A DNA stretch of 64,000 nucleotides, taken from the NCBI GenBank assembly GCA_018340375.1, contig JAFFJZ010000004.1, forward strand, positions 25,146,001 to 25,210,000, written 5' to 3'. A program made the translations under genes and the position numbers. Below, in pieces: positions 23,367 through 33,845 of this stretch. Every line of letters begins with the position of its first letter. The stretch's first letter is position 1. The notes below the pieces were generated by a model. That model was given only the letters and a program-made list of their open reading frames with translations, made no database searches and was not told the origin of the DNA. This DNA is from Gonatopus flavifemur. Lineage: Eukaryota > Arthropoda > Insecta > Hymenoptera > Dryinidae.

Positions 23367-25016
23367 GTAACATATACGAGGTGTGTTCAAAAAGTAAGGT
23401 GACTTTGTATTTTTAAGAAAAAATATTTATTTATTTATCAATATTTATGTTGTCCCCTTCAAAATAATCCCCCTCAGATACAATACACTTATGCCAACGG
23501 TTCTTCCAATCCTCAAAGCACGTCTCATAAGCACTTTCCGGTATAGCCTTGAGCTCTTCCAGCGATGCAGTCTTTATCTCTTCAATCGTTGCAAATCTCC
23601 GTCCTTTCATAGGGCTCTTCAGTTTTGGGAACAAGAAAAAGTCACATGGGGCCAAATCCGGTGAATATGGTGGCTGAGGCATGATTGTGGTGTTGTTTTT
23701 GGCCAAAAAATCTCTCACAAGCAAAGATGAGTGAGCAGGGGCATTATCGTGATGCAAAAGCCATGAATTATTTTTCCACAATTCTGGACGTTTTCTTCGT
23801 ATTGCTTCTCGCAAACGGCGCATAACTTCAAGATAATACTGTTTATTGACCGTACGACCATATGGTAAGAACTCCTGATGCACCACGCCATGGTAATCGA
23901 AGAAAACAGTGAGCAAAACTTTGACATTTGTTCGAACTTGGCGTGCTTTTTCCGGTCTTGGCTCATCTGGGGTCTTCCATTGGGACGATTGGACTTTGGT
24001 TTCGACATCATAACCATATACCCATGATTCGTCACCAGTTATGACCCTTTTGAGTAAATCTGGGTCGTCGTTGACGTTATTCAACAATTCTTGAGCGATG
24101 CTCATGCGACGGTTCTTTTGGTCAAAATTTAGCAATTTCGGAACAAACTTCGCTGACACACGTCTCATGCCCAAAACGTTAGAAAAAATTTCATGGCACG
24201 AGCCAAGCGATAAACCAACATCCTCAGCAACTTCTCTGATAGTGATTCGACGATTTTCCAAAACAATTTTCTTCACTGCTTGAACGTTTTCATCAGTTGT
24301 TGACGTGCTTGGGCGTCCAGAGCGAGGCTCGTCATTGGCATCTTCCCGGCCATCTTGGAAGAGTTTGTACCACTTGTAAACATTTTTCTTACTCAGAACA
24401 GTTTCACCGTATGCTACTGTCAACATTTTAAGTGTTTCGGAGCACTTTATTTTATTTTTTACACAAAATTTGATGCAAATCCTTTGATCCATATTTTTCG
24501 ATAGCAAGAAATCGCCGAGCACGCAAAACACTTATAACCTTTACGCCTCTCACAACCAAACAAAAAATGCTATACACTTGAAACTTGGTACAGATGTTCG
24601 GGAAGAGTGTGCCAACATAACAAAACAAAAAAATCGATAATCGAAAGTCCGTTGCCCGCGAAATTTGAAAAGTCACCTTACTTTTTGAACACACCTCGTA
24701 GTTTCCGTGTACAATTCGCATCCTCTTTTCTCTATTTATTCTTATGGTCTAATGTCTTTATTTACAGGTGACTTGAGGGCCTTCGCGTGGTGAGTAACGT
24801 ATCGTTCTTTTTGTTAATTCTTAATAGACTTTTATTGATTCTCTCTATTTACAGGCTATGTTTTACTCTGGTCACTAGCGTTGGATTAGTTGGTGACTAC
24901 AAAAGGTATGCCACCTATCCTTTTATTCGCTATCCTATGATGACTGAGTTCTATTTTGCTAATCGTCAATTCCTTACAGGTTTTACCTTCCGAAGGCTGG
25001 TGAGACGAGGGAGTAG
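22976..25016 (+). CDS. Unknown protein, multi-exon gene with micro-exons
   Basis: Join of about 22976-23366, 24768-24789, 24855-24905 and 24980-25016 (stop TAG 25014-25016). All three introns have canonical ends (GTAACA...TTTACAG, GTGAGT...TTTACAG, GTATGC...CTTACAG), and the joined frame stays open until the stop. The exon series is 22 and 51 bases long, and two introns are 65 and 74 bases. The first is 1401 bases because a mariner element sits in it and would be about 77 bases without it. The frame is open from 22931 with no ATG until 23165, so the start is either that ATG (103-residue product) or an upstream exon. The product ends LCFTLVTSVGLVGDYKRFY...TRE and has one short hydrophobic stretch. 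I do not recognise the family. Base composition is GC-richer than the surroundings. Confidence 0.6.
23377..23406 (+). repeat. Mariner left terminal inverted repeat
   Basis: 30 bases identical to the complement of 24669-24698. The transposase stop codon lies 25 bases inward. Confidence 0.93.
23431..24492 (-). CDS. Mariner transposase, intact
   Basis: 353 residues from MDQRICIKF. The frame could extend 13 residues upstream, but this start gives the usual mariner N-terminus and length (about 345-355). The N-terminal third carries two helix-turn-helix regions for binding the terminal repeats (ETLKMLTVAYGETVLSKKNV; RRITIREVAEDVGLSLGS). KFVPKLL stands where the family has WVPHEL. The catalytic triad is D154 (ITGDESW), D249 (HHDNAPAH) and D284 (YSPDLAPCD), with 34 residues between the last two as in mariner D,D34D enzymes. 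There is no stop or frameshift. The enzyme would act in the nucleus, cutting and pasting at TA. Whether it is expressed cannot be read here. Confidence 0.95.
   Translation of the reverse strand: MDQRICIKFCVKNKIKCSETLKMLTVAYGETVLSKKNVYKWYKLFQDGREDANDEPRSGRPSTSTTDENVQAVKKIVLENRRITIREVAEDVGLSLGSCHEIFSNVLGMRRVSAKFVPKLLNFDQKNRRMSIAQELLNNVNDDPDLLKRVITGDESWVYGYDVETKVQSSQWKTPDEPRPEKARQVRTNVKVLLTVFFDYHGVVHQEFLPYGRTVNKQYYLEVMRRLREAIRRKRPELWKNNSWLLHHDNAPAHSSLLVRDFLAKNNTTIMPQPPYSPDLAPCDFFLFPKLKSPMKGRRFATIEEIKTASLEELKAIPESAYETCFEDWKNRWHKCIVSEGDYFEGDNINIDK
24669..24698 (-). repeat. Mariner right terminal inverted repeat
   Basis: 30 bases identical to the complement of 23377-23406. The transposase start codon lies about 175 bases inward. 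Confidence 0.93.
24768..24789 (+). CDS. Micro-exon gene, 22-base exon
   Basis: Flanked by TTTACAG and GTGAGT, it encodes GDLRAFAW across its junctions (enters phase 1, leaves phase 2). Confidence 0.6.
24855..24905 (+). CDS. Micro-exon gene, 51-base exon
   Basis: Flanked by TTTACAG and GTATGC, it encodes LCFTLVTSVGLVGDYK between split codons for W and R. Confidence 0.6.
24980..25016 (+). CDS. Micro-exon gene, terminal exon
   Basis: After CCTTACAG the frame reads FYLPKAGETRE and stops at TAG. A MITE begins 18 bases further on, inside what should be the 3' untranslated region. Confidence 0.55.
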
Positions 25017-25034
25017 GATTCCACCCCAACAATG

Positions 25035-25172
25035 GGGTGGGGGGCGAATCAACGAAAGGACAAATCAACGAAACCATTGGTTGAAAAGGAAGAGATGTAT
25101 GATGTATGATGTCTTATTCTTTCCAACTAACGGTTTCGTTGATTTGGTTTTTCGTTGATTTGGCCCCCATCC
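25035..25172. mobile_element. hAT-like MITE, copy 1 (GATGGGGGCC...ATCAACGAAA ends)
   Basis: The 138-bp element is bounded by CAACAATG on both sides (25027-25034, 25173-25180), an exact 8-bp target duplication. Ends GGGTGGGGGGCGAATCAACG and TGATTTGGCCCCCATCC are inverted. Inside, AATCAACGAAA occurs twice on the left and its complement twice on the right. Copy 2 at 47055-47191 is nearly identical. It lies 18 bases after the stop codon of the micro-exon gene. Confidence 0.85.
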
Positions 25173-25571
25173 CAACAATGTAATACGGTTACGGTAAGGT
25201 TGTATCGTCTTCATGCTAAATCCTTATTTATCTGACTAGTGATGTTTGGATAAAACTTGTGAATTTCTTGCAAGGTTGATCCAAACATTACTAAGATTAG
25301 ATTTATACATTATTAACTGAAATCATTAATAAGCAATTTGATTTATGAGATCGATATTATTCATTACATTCGCCAAATATTTATTAAATTCATATTTGGA
25401 ATAATCAATTTTTCTGGATGACTGGTAGAAAAATGTTTCATGCATGTACACGAAAAAAAATAATTAATCGAATTGAAAACATGTCTCTTTATTCTGAAAA
25501 TAGAATCCTCTCCAGACAGTGTTATTTTAATTCAAGACAATAATGTTACTACCAGAAAACAAAATTCTCTG

Positions 25572-25838
25572 CACTGAGAAAACAGATATCTTGAAAAATA
25601 CCATAATTTATGGATTTTTGGCGTTAGTCTGACCCGAGTCAAAATATTGACGTGAACGAACCTCTAAAAGTCCCATAATTTCTTGGACTTTTATAAAGAA
25701 GTATGGTACCTTCCTCATAAAATTCCCAGCCATTATGGTACTTTTATAGGTATCTTCAAATAAATATTTTGACTCGGGTTAGACCAATGCCAAAACTCCA
25801 TGAATTATGGTATTCTTCAAGATACCTTTGTCTCCGTG
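25572..25838. mobile_element. Hairpin element, CACTGAGAAAAC...CTCCGTG ends, TG repeat outside
   Basis: The 267-bp element has arms of roughly 80 bases: left CACTGAGAAAACAGATATCTTG, right CAAGATACCTTTGTCTCCGTG. Both carry TACCATAATTTATGG and GACCCGAGTCAAAATATT words or their complements. TG lies on both sides (25570-25571, 25839-25840). Non-coding. Confidence 0.75.
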
Positions 25839-25899
25839 TGAGTTGAAGGAAATTTGTTCAAACTAAGAACATATCTGAATTGATTATAAATTCAATAGT

Positions 25900-26120
25900 A
25901 AGTTCTACATTTTCACCCTAACTATTTTCACAAGTGCCATGTTAGCTCCTGATAAGTTCCTCGTTAGATAATGATGACTGACTAGTTTTGATAAATAGAA
26001 TCTAGTTAGTTGGAGTGTTACGTCCTAGTGAGTGCCTTGTGAGTTTTCCTCATGAGTAGAAGAGATAAACTCGTAAGTGCCTCATTATTCACTAGCGGAA
26101 ATTTCTACCAGAGTAGGGAA
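25900..26120. repeat. Theme block of GTGAGTGCC / CTAGTTAG words with ATTTCTACCAGAGTAGGG end
   Basis: The block repeats AAGTGCC, GAGTGCCTTGTGAG, CTAGTTAGTTGG and CTCGTAAGTGCC. The right terminus GAAATTTCTACCAGAGTAGGG resembles the ends at 48383-48400 and 4057-4075. The left end is not clear. Confidence 0.4.
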
Positions 26121-26139
26121 CCTTCCTCAAACCCCTCCC

Positions 26140-26390
26140 AAGGGATCATTCAAGTTTCATGCAAATCGGACGAGTCCTTCTATTTTTTTTAATCTTTTTC
26201 TCGGAAGAAAATTTTCTCCGCTGTATACATATATATATGAATAATTTTCCCCGAAGTCTTTGAATATTTGTTATTTTGACTTGAATCGATGGATTATTAT
26301 GAAATATGACCTCTGGGGGGTTTTCAAGAGTGAGGAATCCAAATCTGATGTCGAAACACGAATTCAAGTCGGATGTCACTGCTTACATGT
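26140..26390 (-). repeat. Dispersed repeat shared with about 55780-55900
   Basis: The complement of about 26240-26310 contains AATCCATCGATTCAAGTCAA and then AATAACAAATATCCAAAGACT-like sequence. The plus strand at 55799-55850 reads the same with few differences (GATAATCCATCGATTCAAGT, ATATCCAAAGACTGCGG). The 77-codon minus frame at 26146-26379 runs along this repeat and ends in a lysine- and arginine-rich stretch. I do not know what the family is. Confidence 0.45.
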
Positions 26391-27573
26391 TTATTTACAT
26401 TCTGTCAATTTCGACAGGTTTACGTCGCAAGATTATTGATTTGTTGAAAATTATTTGGTGAGCAAACAGTATTTCATAAAAATTTAAGTTATAAATAAGA
26501 CAATAGACAACATAATATATCTCTCAGCTCACATGAGAATTCCTTTACGTGAAACTGTGTCTCGATGTCACTTGGAAAACTCCTCTCTAATTATCATGGT
26601 CTATTTCCAATGAGGCCTTTGATTCGCTTTCGATTTATTTCTTCAGAGGTTTTTCTAATCATCCTTGTTCTATGAAGCATTCACATGAAAAACATTTGAT
26701 CTGGATTCTAGTACGTGTTATTTCTGTACAAAGGCTATGGGATACCAACATGCGTCGATCACATCTTTGAACACCAAAGTTTTGCGTGTATTGTGTTTTC
26801 TCACTATTGTCTGATTGCATTCTACGGAGAATACTTTATCTATATAGACACTAAGGGGAGAATTAAGTTTCCCCAGAAACAAATTTTCTGATCCTCAGAA
26901 CAAATTCCTAATTGTTTTTGCGAAAACTTTCCAGATTGGGAAAATTATTTTTCTACTAGTGGGATCTCCTTTCAACCAGAAAAATATTACATTGGCCTCG
27001 TTCAATCTAATCAATTACTCAGTTTGCAACTGCATTGGTGATTGAACAATTGAATTGATTTGAACGCTTTTTATTTGGATTTAAAAGCTTACCTACCACT
27101 GGGACGCACTGGTATGATCATGCGAAGTACCAACTTGAACGTTTTTCATTGATTAAAGATAGTGCTGGGAATCTTTTTTTTCTGTTTGGAAATAGAGGAA
27201 TGTCTATTGACTATTCATTATTTCATCAAATACGTCCAGATGAACCATAATTATTTAGTATAATTAAATTTTGTTCCATGCGGAAAAGATTTTCAGGACG
27301 TTTGGCGATGCACGAATTTTGTACGAATTTTGTAACATTCAATATAAATTCTGGACAAAATTAGCACAATTTACGAACAACCGAACTCATATTTGATTTT
27401 TAACATCATTTCACAAAACTTTTTCATTCGAAGAGTAATGTTTCCTGATGTAGAAGTCGGCCAGTCAGTCAGCCAGTCTGTCTAGAAGAATTGCTAACGA
27501 TCTTCTGAATTTCTCACAAAACCAGTTCCGCGGCGTATGAATTGTTGGTGGATGGCAGAATGGGACCGAGACG

Positions 27574-27678
27574 ATGACGACGGATTACAAAAACAACTAC
27601 AGCGACAATGTCGAGAGTGACACTAATCTGATACATGAATCACTAAGATTTTTCTTCCCACGCAAAGAAAGCAGATGA
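27574..27678 (+). CDS. Possible 34-residue coding frame in a GC-rich patch
   Basis: The frame starts MTTDYKNNYSDNVESDTNL and ends at TGA. The patch 27450-27690 (CAGTCGGCCAGTCAGTCAGC, TTCCGCGGCG) looks like the 5' untranslated region and first coding exon of an insect gene, but I find no donor site or continuation. No family recognised. Confidence 0.2.
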   Translation: MTTDYKNNYSDNVESDTNLIHESLRFFFPRKESR

Positions 27679-27719
27679 AATCACTCTCGATCTCCCAACG
27701 ACTTGATTTTATCTATTCG

Positions 27720-27741
27720 TTTTGTTGTTGTTGTTGTTGTG
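27720..27741. repeat. TTG microsatellite
   Basis: Six to seven tandem TTG units (GTTTTGTTGTTGTTGTTGTT) directly after the GC-rich patch. Confidence 0.8.
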
Positions 27742-29102
27742 AATATCACTCCTTCGAACAGGTTGAAGTTATCGAGATTAATGTATCAACACTTTCCAAT
27801 ATTTGAGTCTGATCATTTAAAGAGAACAACGATAAAAGAATTAATCAAATAAATGTTATCTAATGTCTAGAATCTTATGTTCAATAAGGAGTTTATGATT
27901 TTGAATGCTCATACGCATTCTTGGTATTTTGGAAAGTGAAATCATGGAGAAATATTTAAATTCAGAGGTATAATCGGGAAACTAACTGGAATACATTAAA
28001 ATGCTTTCAGCTCCTCTTGAATGAAGAATTCATGGAATTTAGATCGAATCGTGAGGTTTTCCGTTGAAGATCAATATTTTGAAGAATACAATGTCATACA
28101 CGATTCACAACTATATGTAACAGCAACACGAATAATCGATGCATTGAGTATTATACTGTCTCATTGAATGCTAAGTACGTTGGATATTCTTCTCATCCTC
28201 GGATGTATTGATTGAAATTCATTGTTTTCCTGTGAAGCTCTGCTTTCCAAAGAGTTCGGTTATGCAATTCTCATATATTTCGATTCAATTGATGAATGTG
28301 TATAGCTCTGTAGTTTCGTTAATTCTCTAAAAGTTCAGAAAGACACAGTGTTTTTTCGTAACAAGTATACTTTCCTATAATTACTCTTGATAGTTATCAC
28401 ATCATCTCAATCATCCTTTTTTATATGTAAAATTAGCGTAAGTTTCTTGAAATTTCAATTGTGTAGCCTGTACAAATTTCAGATATTTTCACATTCTTGT
28501 TCCATTATTGTATTACCAACTCATATGGACACATTTCAGATGTTACACATAACCATTCACAATTCATATATAATAAAGACTCCACATGATGACGTAAAAA
28601 ATCTCTCAAACGAGGTAAAACAGCATACTAAGAGGTCAAAATTTACTGTCATTCTCATGCTGAAAAGTTGAATATTAACCAACTTTATATCATGATTGTC
28701 ATTATCTGATTATTTAAACAGCACCATCAATTCGCAAAGCATTGTCAGAGAAAGTATCCAGCCCACCACAGTTTTTGCGAGAATTGATTTTGAATTCTCA
28801 GGATCATCGAAATGAATTCTAAAAGATAACAAAGTGCACACTTCTTTCAGAATATATGTTGAATTCTCAAAAAAGACTTCTGAAAGTATCCTTTTCTGTG
28901 AATTCTCTGCGAATGCAAAGGAGATTATGGTACTGTCTGGGTGAATGATGAATGTTACCATTACAGCAATCAGGGCTTTGAGAAGGCATCCCCAGCCGCA
29001 CAGTAGAGTATTTCACCCCAAAAGCTGGTCAAAAAGAGAAAAACTCAAATTTCGCGGGAAGTTCCGAAGACTGCATTTTCTTGAAGCTAAGTATTGAGGC
29101 CG

Positions 29103-30027
29103 ATGTGTGTATGGACCAATGGCCCAATGATGGACCAAGCCTGGCACAAGACCTGTTGAGACTTGTCTTGAACAATTTACCAAACTTGGCCCAGACTTGG
29201 GCCAGTGGTTTTGCCAGGACCGGTTCAATTCTTTTACCAAGCATCAACCAATGTTTCTTTGATCGCAGGTATGGATCAAAAAAGTGATTGATTCATACTT
29301 CAGTTCATGACTTTCTCCCTCAGAATACCGTTCATGAATTATCTTAAGAGGATAGAAAAAATGTGACAAGACTGGGACAAGCTTGTATGATCATTGGAAA
29401 ATTTGCGTTCTTTGATATTCCAATCAATTTTGATTCTATTGTTGAACTATGCTCTAGGTGAATTGATAAGATCTCACTGGAATACCATAACATAAACCTT
29501 ATAATGATCTGATCCCGTACGAAATCCAACATTGGAATCCCCCGAGTCACTCGAAAAACTGATGGTCTTTAAAATAAGTCAGACATCCCAAAATTCTGTG
29601 AAAGGTTCTTCAAAATCAGTTGATCTCCGTGTATGATTACATTTAAGAGTATCCTATTACCATTAAGTGGAGTTCTATCCTTACTTGGATCAATAAAATC
29701 TAGCTTGGTATGAAAAACTAGTGTGTAGGATAAATTATGGCAGGAAGATCGGGCCAGCCCTAGCCCGATGTTTATCCCCAGGTCTTCAGCCATTGTAAAT
29801 TCAAAATTCAGTCAATATATGTAAACATTGTGCTACTCATGTGGGCAATATTGGCACAATTGTTCTCAACGAATGCTCGATTTTCACACTCATGCCCAGC
29901 TTGTATCAAATGTAGTGACCATTAAAAAAATATCAACTAATGTATCATGACTGACTATCCATTGGGACCAACGGGACAATCATGGAACAATATTGGGTCA
30001 ATTGTTCTTCACGGAGGTTTGTTTCTG
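29103..30027. mobile_element. CTTGGGCC-theme element, copy A
   Basis: Nearly the whole block reappears in reverse complement at 31573-32590. It begins ATGTGTGTATGGACCAATGG and contains GACCAAGCCTGGCACAAGAC, TTACCAAGCATCAACCAATG and GGGCCAGCCCTAGCCCGA. The inverted arm expected at its right end is missing, so copy A looks incomplete. The open frames inside it are not family-like. Confidence 0.6.
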
Positions 30028-30069
30028 ACACATGTGCCAACCTTGGGACAAGCTTGGGTTTTTTTCAGT

Positions 30070-31380
30070 CTTGGCATTACCTACATGGGGGTATTAATAA
30101 AACATCTGTTTTCACCGCATGAATCATATTGGTGGCTCCTGAACTTGCTTGAAAGTCAGGCTTCATCGTGTATGCGTACGTCGTTTGTTATCGTTTTCCA
30201 CCATAATTAATAATTTGCTGTGACCTTGTGTATCCATGAATTAATTTGGAATTTTCGCCTTCCATTCAGAAAGCTAAGTGCTCTTTTTATTGATATTTTA
30301 TTAACTTGTTCCGTCGATTTCAACTCTGAAGAAAAAATGAAGAATAAAAATTCTCAATAACTTTTTCCTCAGAACTGGTATTGTGCAAACTTTTCAGAGC
30401 CATGACAAGGCCTCTTCAGCCTTTTGCTAGAGGTCTTTCTATTCTCTGCAGTCTCAATAAGCAATTGCAAAAATAAAATATCGCGCATACAGGTGCTCTT
30501 TTTGTTTGGGATTTTTTGAAACATTGCAAGAGTGTACAAAGCAAGACACATTGACTTCATAAAATTTACTCTAAAACAATTTTCGCTTTTGAAACTTGAT
30601 TTGTTTTGATTATAATTATCATGTTAAACCACATTTCTTCAGAATATTTTCTAAAGAGTCCTTGAAAAAACTTTGATCGTTATGCTGTATGTGTTGATTT
30701 GATTTTATTACCAGATTGAAACACCTTTTTTTTCTACATCAAAAATAAACATTTTATGGATGTCTTTGGAGGTCAATTTTCAAAGATCATTCACTATATG
30801 GTACATACCTCATATTTCAATTTGATAGAACAATTTTGTTTCGAACTCGGTAACTAATGGGATGAAAGCGTAAAACCAGTCAATCAAAATCATAGAACCC
30901 TGTCCTGGCACACCTTGAAAATAGTCCCTTCAACCATGAACTTTTTTTTATCGAAAACACACTGTTATCGTTTAAATTCATCAAGATGCAGGCTTATGTA
31001 ACAATCAAATGTCGTCATGAATTGTACGTATTCGTTTTCATATAAACACCTTCCACAATTTTTTATCATGGACTAAACAGTTGCTTGGATTGAAACTTCA
31101 TGAGATTCTACCAATCATTCCTCTCTGTTTACAAAACATGATTTTTTGGAGAACTTTATGAGTTTTCAATTTTCATATCTCATGTATCTTAAATTTATCC
31201 TTCAACATACATTGAGCAGACCAATTGATGTGGATTTGTTCTTTCAGTTAATCAAAAGTCATAAACACTGATTTCCAACCAGAGATAACAAGAAAATATT
31301 TTTGGCCAGCATTTCGCTTCGGATACTCCACTGAGAGCCGTGTGAATTTCAATGGATTTTTCACCATTTAAAGGGGGAGT
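30070..31380. other. No gene or clear repeat recognised
   Basis: AT-rich DNA between the two related elements. Confidence 0.5.
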
Positions 31381-31385
31381 AACAT

Positions 31386-32587
31386 CCCATGTGTGTATGG
31401 ACCAATGTCTCAATGATGGACCAAGCCTGACACAAGACCTGATGAGACTTGTCTTGAACAATTTACCAAACTTGGCCCAGGCTTGGGAATGATAAGATCA
31501 GGACGAGCTTGGGCCAGTGGTGTTGCCGAACCCGGTTCAATTCATTTACCAAGCATCAACCAATGTTTCTTTGAAACCTCCGTGAAGAACAATTGGCCCA
31601 ATATTGTTCCATGATTGTCCCGTCGTTCCCAATGGATAGTCAGTCATGGTACATTTGTTAATATTTCTGAAATGGTCACTACATTTGGTACAAGCTGGGC
31701 ATGAGTGTGAAAATCGAGCATTCGTTGAGAACGAGTGTGCCAATATTTCCCATATGAGTGCCACCATGTTGATAAATATTGACTGAATTTTGAATTTTTA
31801 ATGGCTGAAGACTTGATGATAACCATCGGGCTAGGGCTGGCCCGATCTTCCTGCCCTAATTTATCCTACACACTAGTTTTACACACCCAGCTAGATTCCA
31901 TTGATCCAAGTACGTGAAAATAAACCATCAGTTTTTTGGGTGACTCGGGGCATTCCAATGTTGGATTCCATACGAGATCAGATCATTATAAGATTCATGT
32001 TATGGTATTTCAGTAAGTTCTTATTAGTTTAGTTAGAGCATAATTCAACAATAGAATCAAAATTGATTGAAATATCAAAGAACGCAAATTCTCCAATGAT
32101 CATACAAGCTTGTCCCAGTCTTGTCACATATTTTCTATCGTCTTAAGATAATTCATGTACGGTATTCTGAGGGAGAAAGTCATGAACTGGAATATGAATC
32201 AATTACTTTTTTCATCCATATCTGCGATCAAAGAAGGATTGGTTGGTGCTTGGTGAATGAATTGGACCGGGCCTGGCAAAACCACTGGCCCAAGCTTGTC
32301 CTGGTCTCATCATTCCCAAGCCTGTGCCAAGTTTGGTAAATTGGTCAAGACAAGTCTCGGTTGGTCTTGTGCGCAGTGATGCCAGGAACAACGATGCGGA
32401 CTGAAAAATCAGCCCCTCCATTGTTCACACAATGACCCGTTCGTATACGTCTGACTCACATGTATACAAAAGTTTCATCGTGTGCACGGTAAAGGGGCTA
32501 ATTTTCCGGTCAACACCGTTTTTCCTGGCATCACTGCTTGTGCCAGGCTTGGTTCATCATTGGGCCATTGGTCCATTCTCACATGGG
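31386..32587. mobile_element. CTTGGGCC-theme element, copy B, with long inverted arms
   Basis: The left arm (31386-31572, CCCATGTGTGTATGGACCAAT onward) and right arm (about 32210-32587, ending ATTGGTCCATTCTCACATGGG) are inverted copies. The interior (31573-32200) is the reverse complement of copy A's interior. The right arm is split by a nested MITE at 32374-32536. No target duplication is certain. Confidence 0.65.
32374..32536. mobile_element. Nested hAT-type MITE, 163 bp
   Basis: Termini are CAGTGATGCCAGGAACAACG and CGTTTTTCCTGGCATCACTG. The flanking 8-mers are CTTGTGCG (32366-32373) and CTTGTGCC (32537-32544). Removing the element restores the arm sequence GGTCTTGTGCCAGGCTTGG seen, inverted, in copy A. 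CAGNG ends and the 8-bp duplication are hAT-like. Confidence 0.85.
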
Positions 32588-32739
32588 TATGTGATGTGCG
32601 CACCAACTCCACTCTATCTGATTCTCTTTGTTTGAGATGTGGATATAATTTGGAAAAGAACGAAGTCATTTTGAGTATCTAAACACCAATTCTAAAAAAA
32701 GAAGTCTCGAAAACTCATTGCATTCGTCTCCAGATTATA

Positions 32740-33290
32740 CGCACCTTGCAGGACGATAGGTTAGGAAAACGGCAGTATGTACACGTGCAAAGGAACAATA
32801 CACCTTGACCTTAAAAGCCAAAAAATCGAAATTAAGCAGGATGTGCAAAAGCTTGATATCGTAAAATATTGTCTGCAAAGACGAGCAAGCGCAAGAGTAA
32901 CATCGGAGAGGAAAAAATAGAAATAAAGTATACGAGAATGAGAATGACCAAAGAATTGAATCCTCTCGCTGAAAACTCACGCTGCTCGCTCGTTAAGCAA
33001 GAAAACGAATAACGAAAGGAAATGGCAATTGATCTTTCAATAATAGCCTGGAAAGCCTGTTTGAATGTAGAGAAGTGCCAGGAGAGGGCAAGCCATCGCT
33101 TATAAATCACCTATGAGCAATCGTACGGGATCACAAGTACCGAGTCCGCAGTTTGGCGGTTCGCGAATGTCATCTGCACTCCTCCATCCTCCTCTTCCTA
33201 ATCTCCTTCCTCTACCGAATGAACCCCAATGGACTTTGATACATAGCAATAAGGAATTACAATCAGCAAAAATATAGATCACACGACTTT
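32740..33290 (+). pseudogene. Coding-like patch, unidentified, possibly a decayed or retroposed gene
   Basis: From about 33055 (after TAG) the plus frame runs open to 33274-33276, reading ARRGQAIAYKSPMSNRTGSQ and then VPSPQFGGSR, LLHPPLPNLLPLPNEPQWTL. Its proline-rich, low-AT codons are unlike surrounding DNA. Upstream, frames such as QDVQKLDIVKYCLQRRASAR (about 32843-32900) and LNPLAENSRCSLVKQENE also look protein-like but lie in other frames with stops between. This suggests a processed or broken gene copy. I could not name the parent. Confidence 0.3.
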
Positions 33291-33566
33291 TCCCACAAGA
33301 AGTAGAAGAACCAAATCACTCTTCAAGGAGAACATAGAAAGACTAACGTGACTCGTGACAAGGTTTACCACACAAGTTTGGCTAAAAAAAATTCTTTGTT
33401 TAACGTTATTTGGGGAGAACAGCCGAGAGTCATGCCCGGGAGCTATTCGCGCTAGTTTAAGGACTCTAGTTTAACTAACCATATTGGGCGAGTTGAACTC
33501 ACTTGTTTACTCAAACTTATAATCAAGTGAAATTTTCAGCCAAATTCCACTATTTCGGTTATGCAA

Positions 33567-33710
33567 GTCTTCCCGCTTCCAAATTTTTTTCTGTTCCATA
33601 TCAGCCCTTCCGTATTCCGAAGGAAGGTTGGACCGACACACCAAAGCTTCGGATCAGCGAACAGCCGGCTTTCTGCCTGGACGCTTCTCTCAAATCCGGT
33701 AGAGTAAGTG
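33567..33710 (+). CDS. Possible single exon, unidentified
   Basis: A local GC-rich patch reads FFSVPYQPFRIPKEGWTDTP and KLRISEQPAFCLDASLKSG, then meets a good donor-like site GTAGA|GTAAGT near 33709. An acceptor might lie at TTATGCAG-like sequence near 33565. No neighbour exon found. Confidence 0.2.
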
Positions 33711-33845
33711 AACAAAATATTATTAAAAATTCACAACCAAACTTTCGATCATTGTCAATTGATTGGCCAATTATCATACTCATTGTATACACACGATATA
33801 CTCGATTTACACACATCCAAACCCACAAGTTTTTTTCGCACAATA

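Larger units (their letters stand above)
23377..24698 (-). mobile_element. Mariner transposon, apparently complete
   Basis: The 1322-bp element has perfect 30-bp inverted ends (CGAGGTGTGTTCAAAAAGTA plus AGGTGACTTT) and TA on both sides (23375-23376, 24699-24700), the target used by Tc1/mariner. It contains one uninterrupted transposase on the minus strand. It sits inside an intron of the plus-strand micro-exon gene, antisense to it. Identity of the two ends and lack of any lesion argue for a recent insertion. Confidence 0.95.
26400..29080. other. Mostly unannotated AT-rich DNA
   Basis: Nothing recognised apart from the small GC-richer patch at 27450-27740 listed separately. Open frames at 28387-28671 and 28710-28961 look like chance. 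Confidence 0.5.

Noticed and set aside
23715..24283. Extra frames at 23715-24035 (minus) and 24098-24283 (plus)
   Set aside because: They are shadow frames of the intact mariner transposase.
22300..25016. Integrated virus or polydnavirus segment
   Set aside because: The GC island and introns prompted the thought, but no viral gene, terminal repeat or circle junction motif was seen.
22300..25016. Non-LTR retrotransposon ORF1
   Set aside because: No reverse transcriptase or endonuclease is present, and retrotransposition would have removed the three in-frame introns.
29103..32600. Repeat-containing protein genes (multiple 60-90-codon frames)
   Set aside because: The frames fall in related DNA elements in opposite orientations and do not keep the same reading frame between copies.
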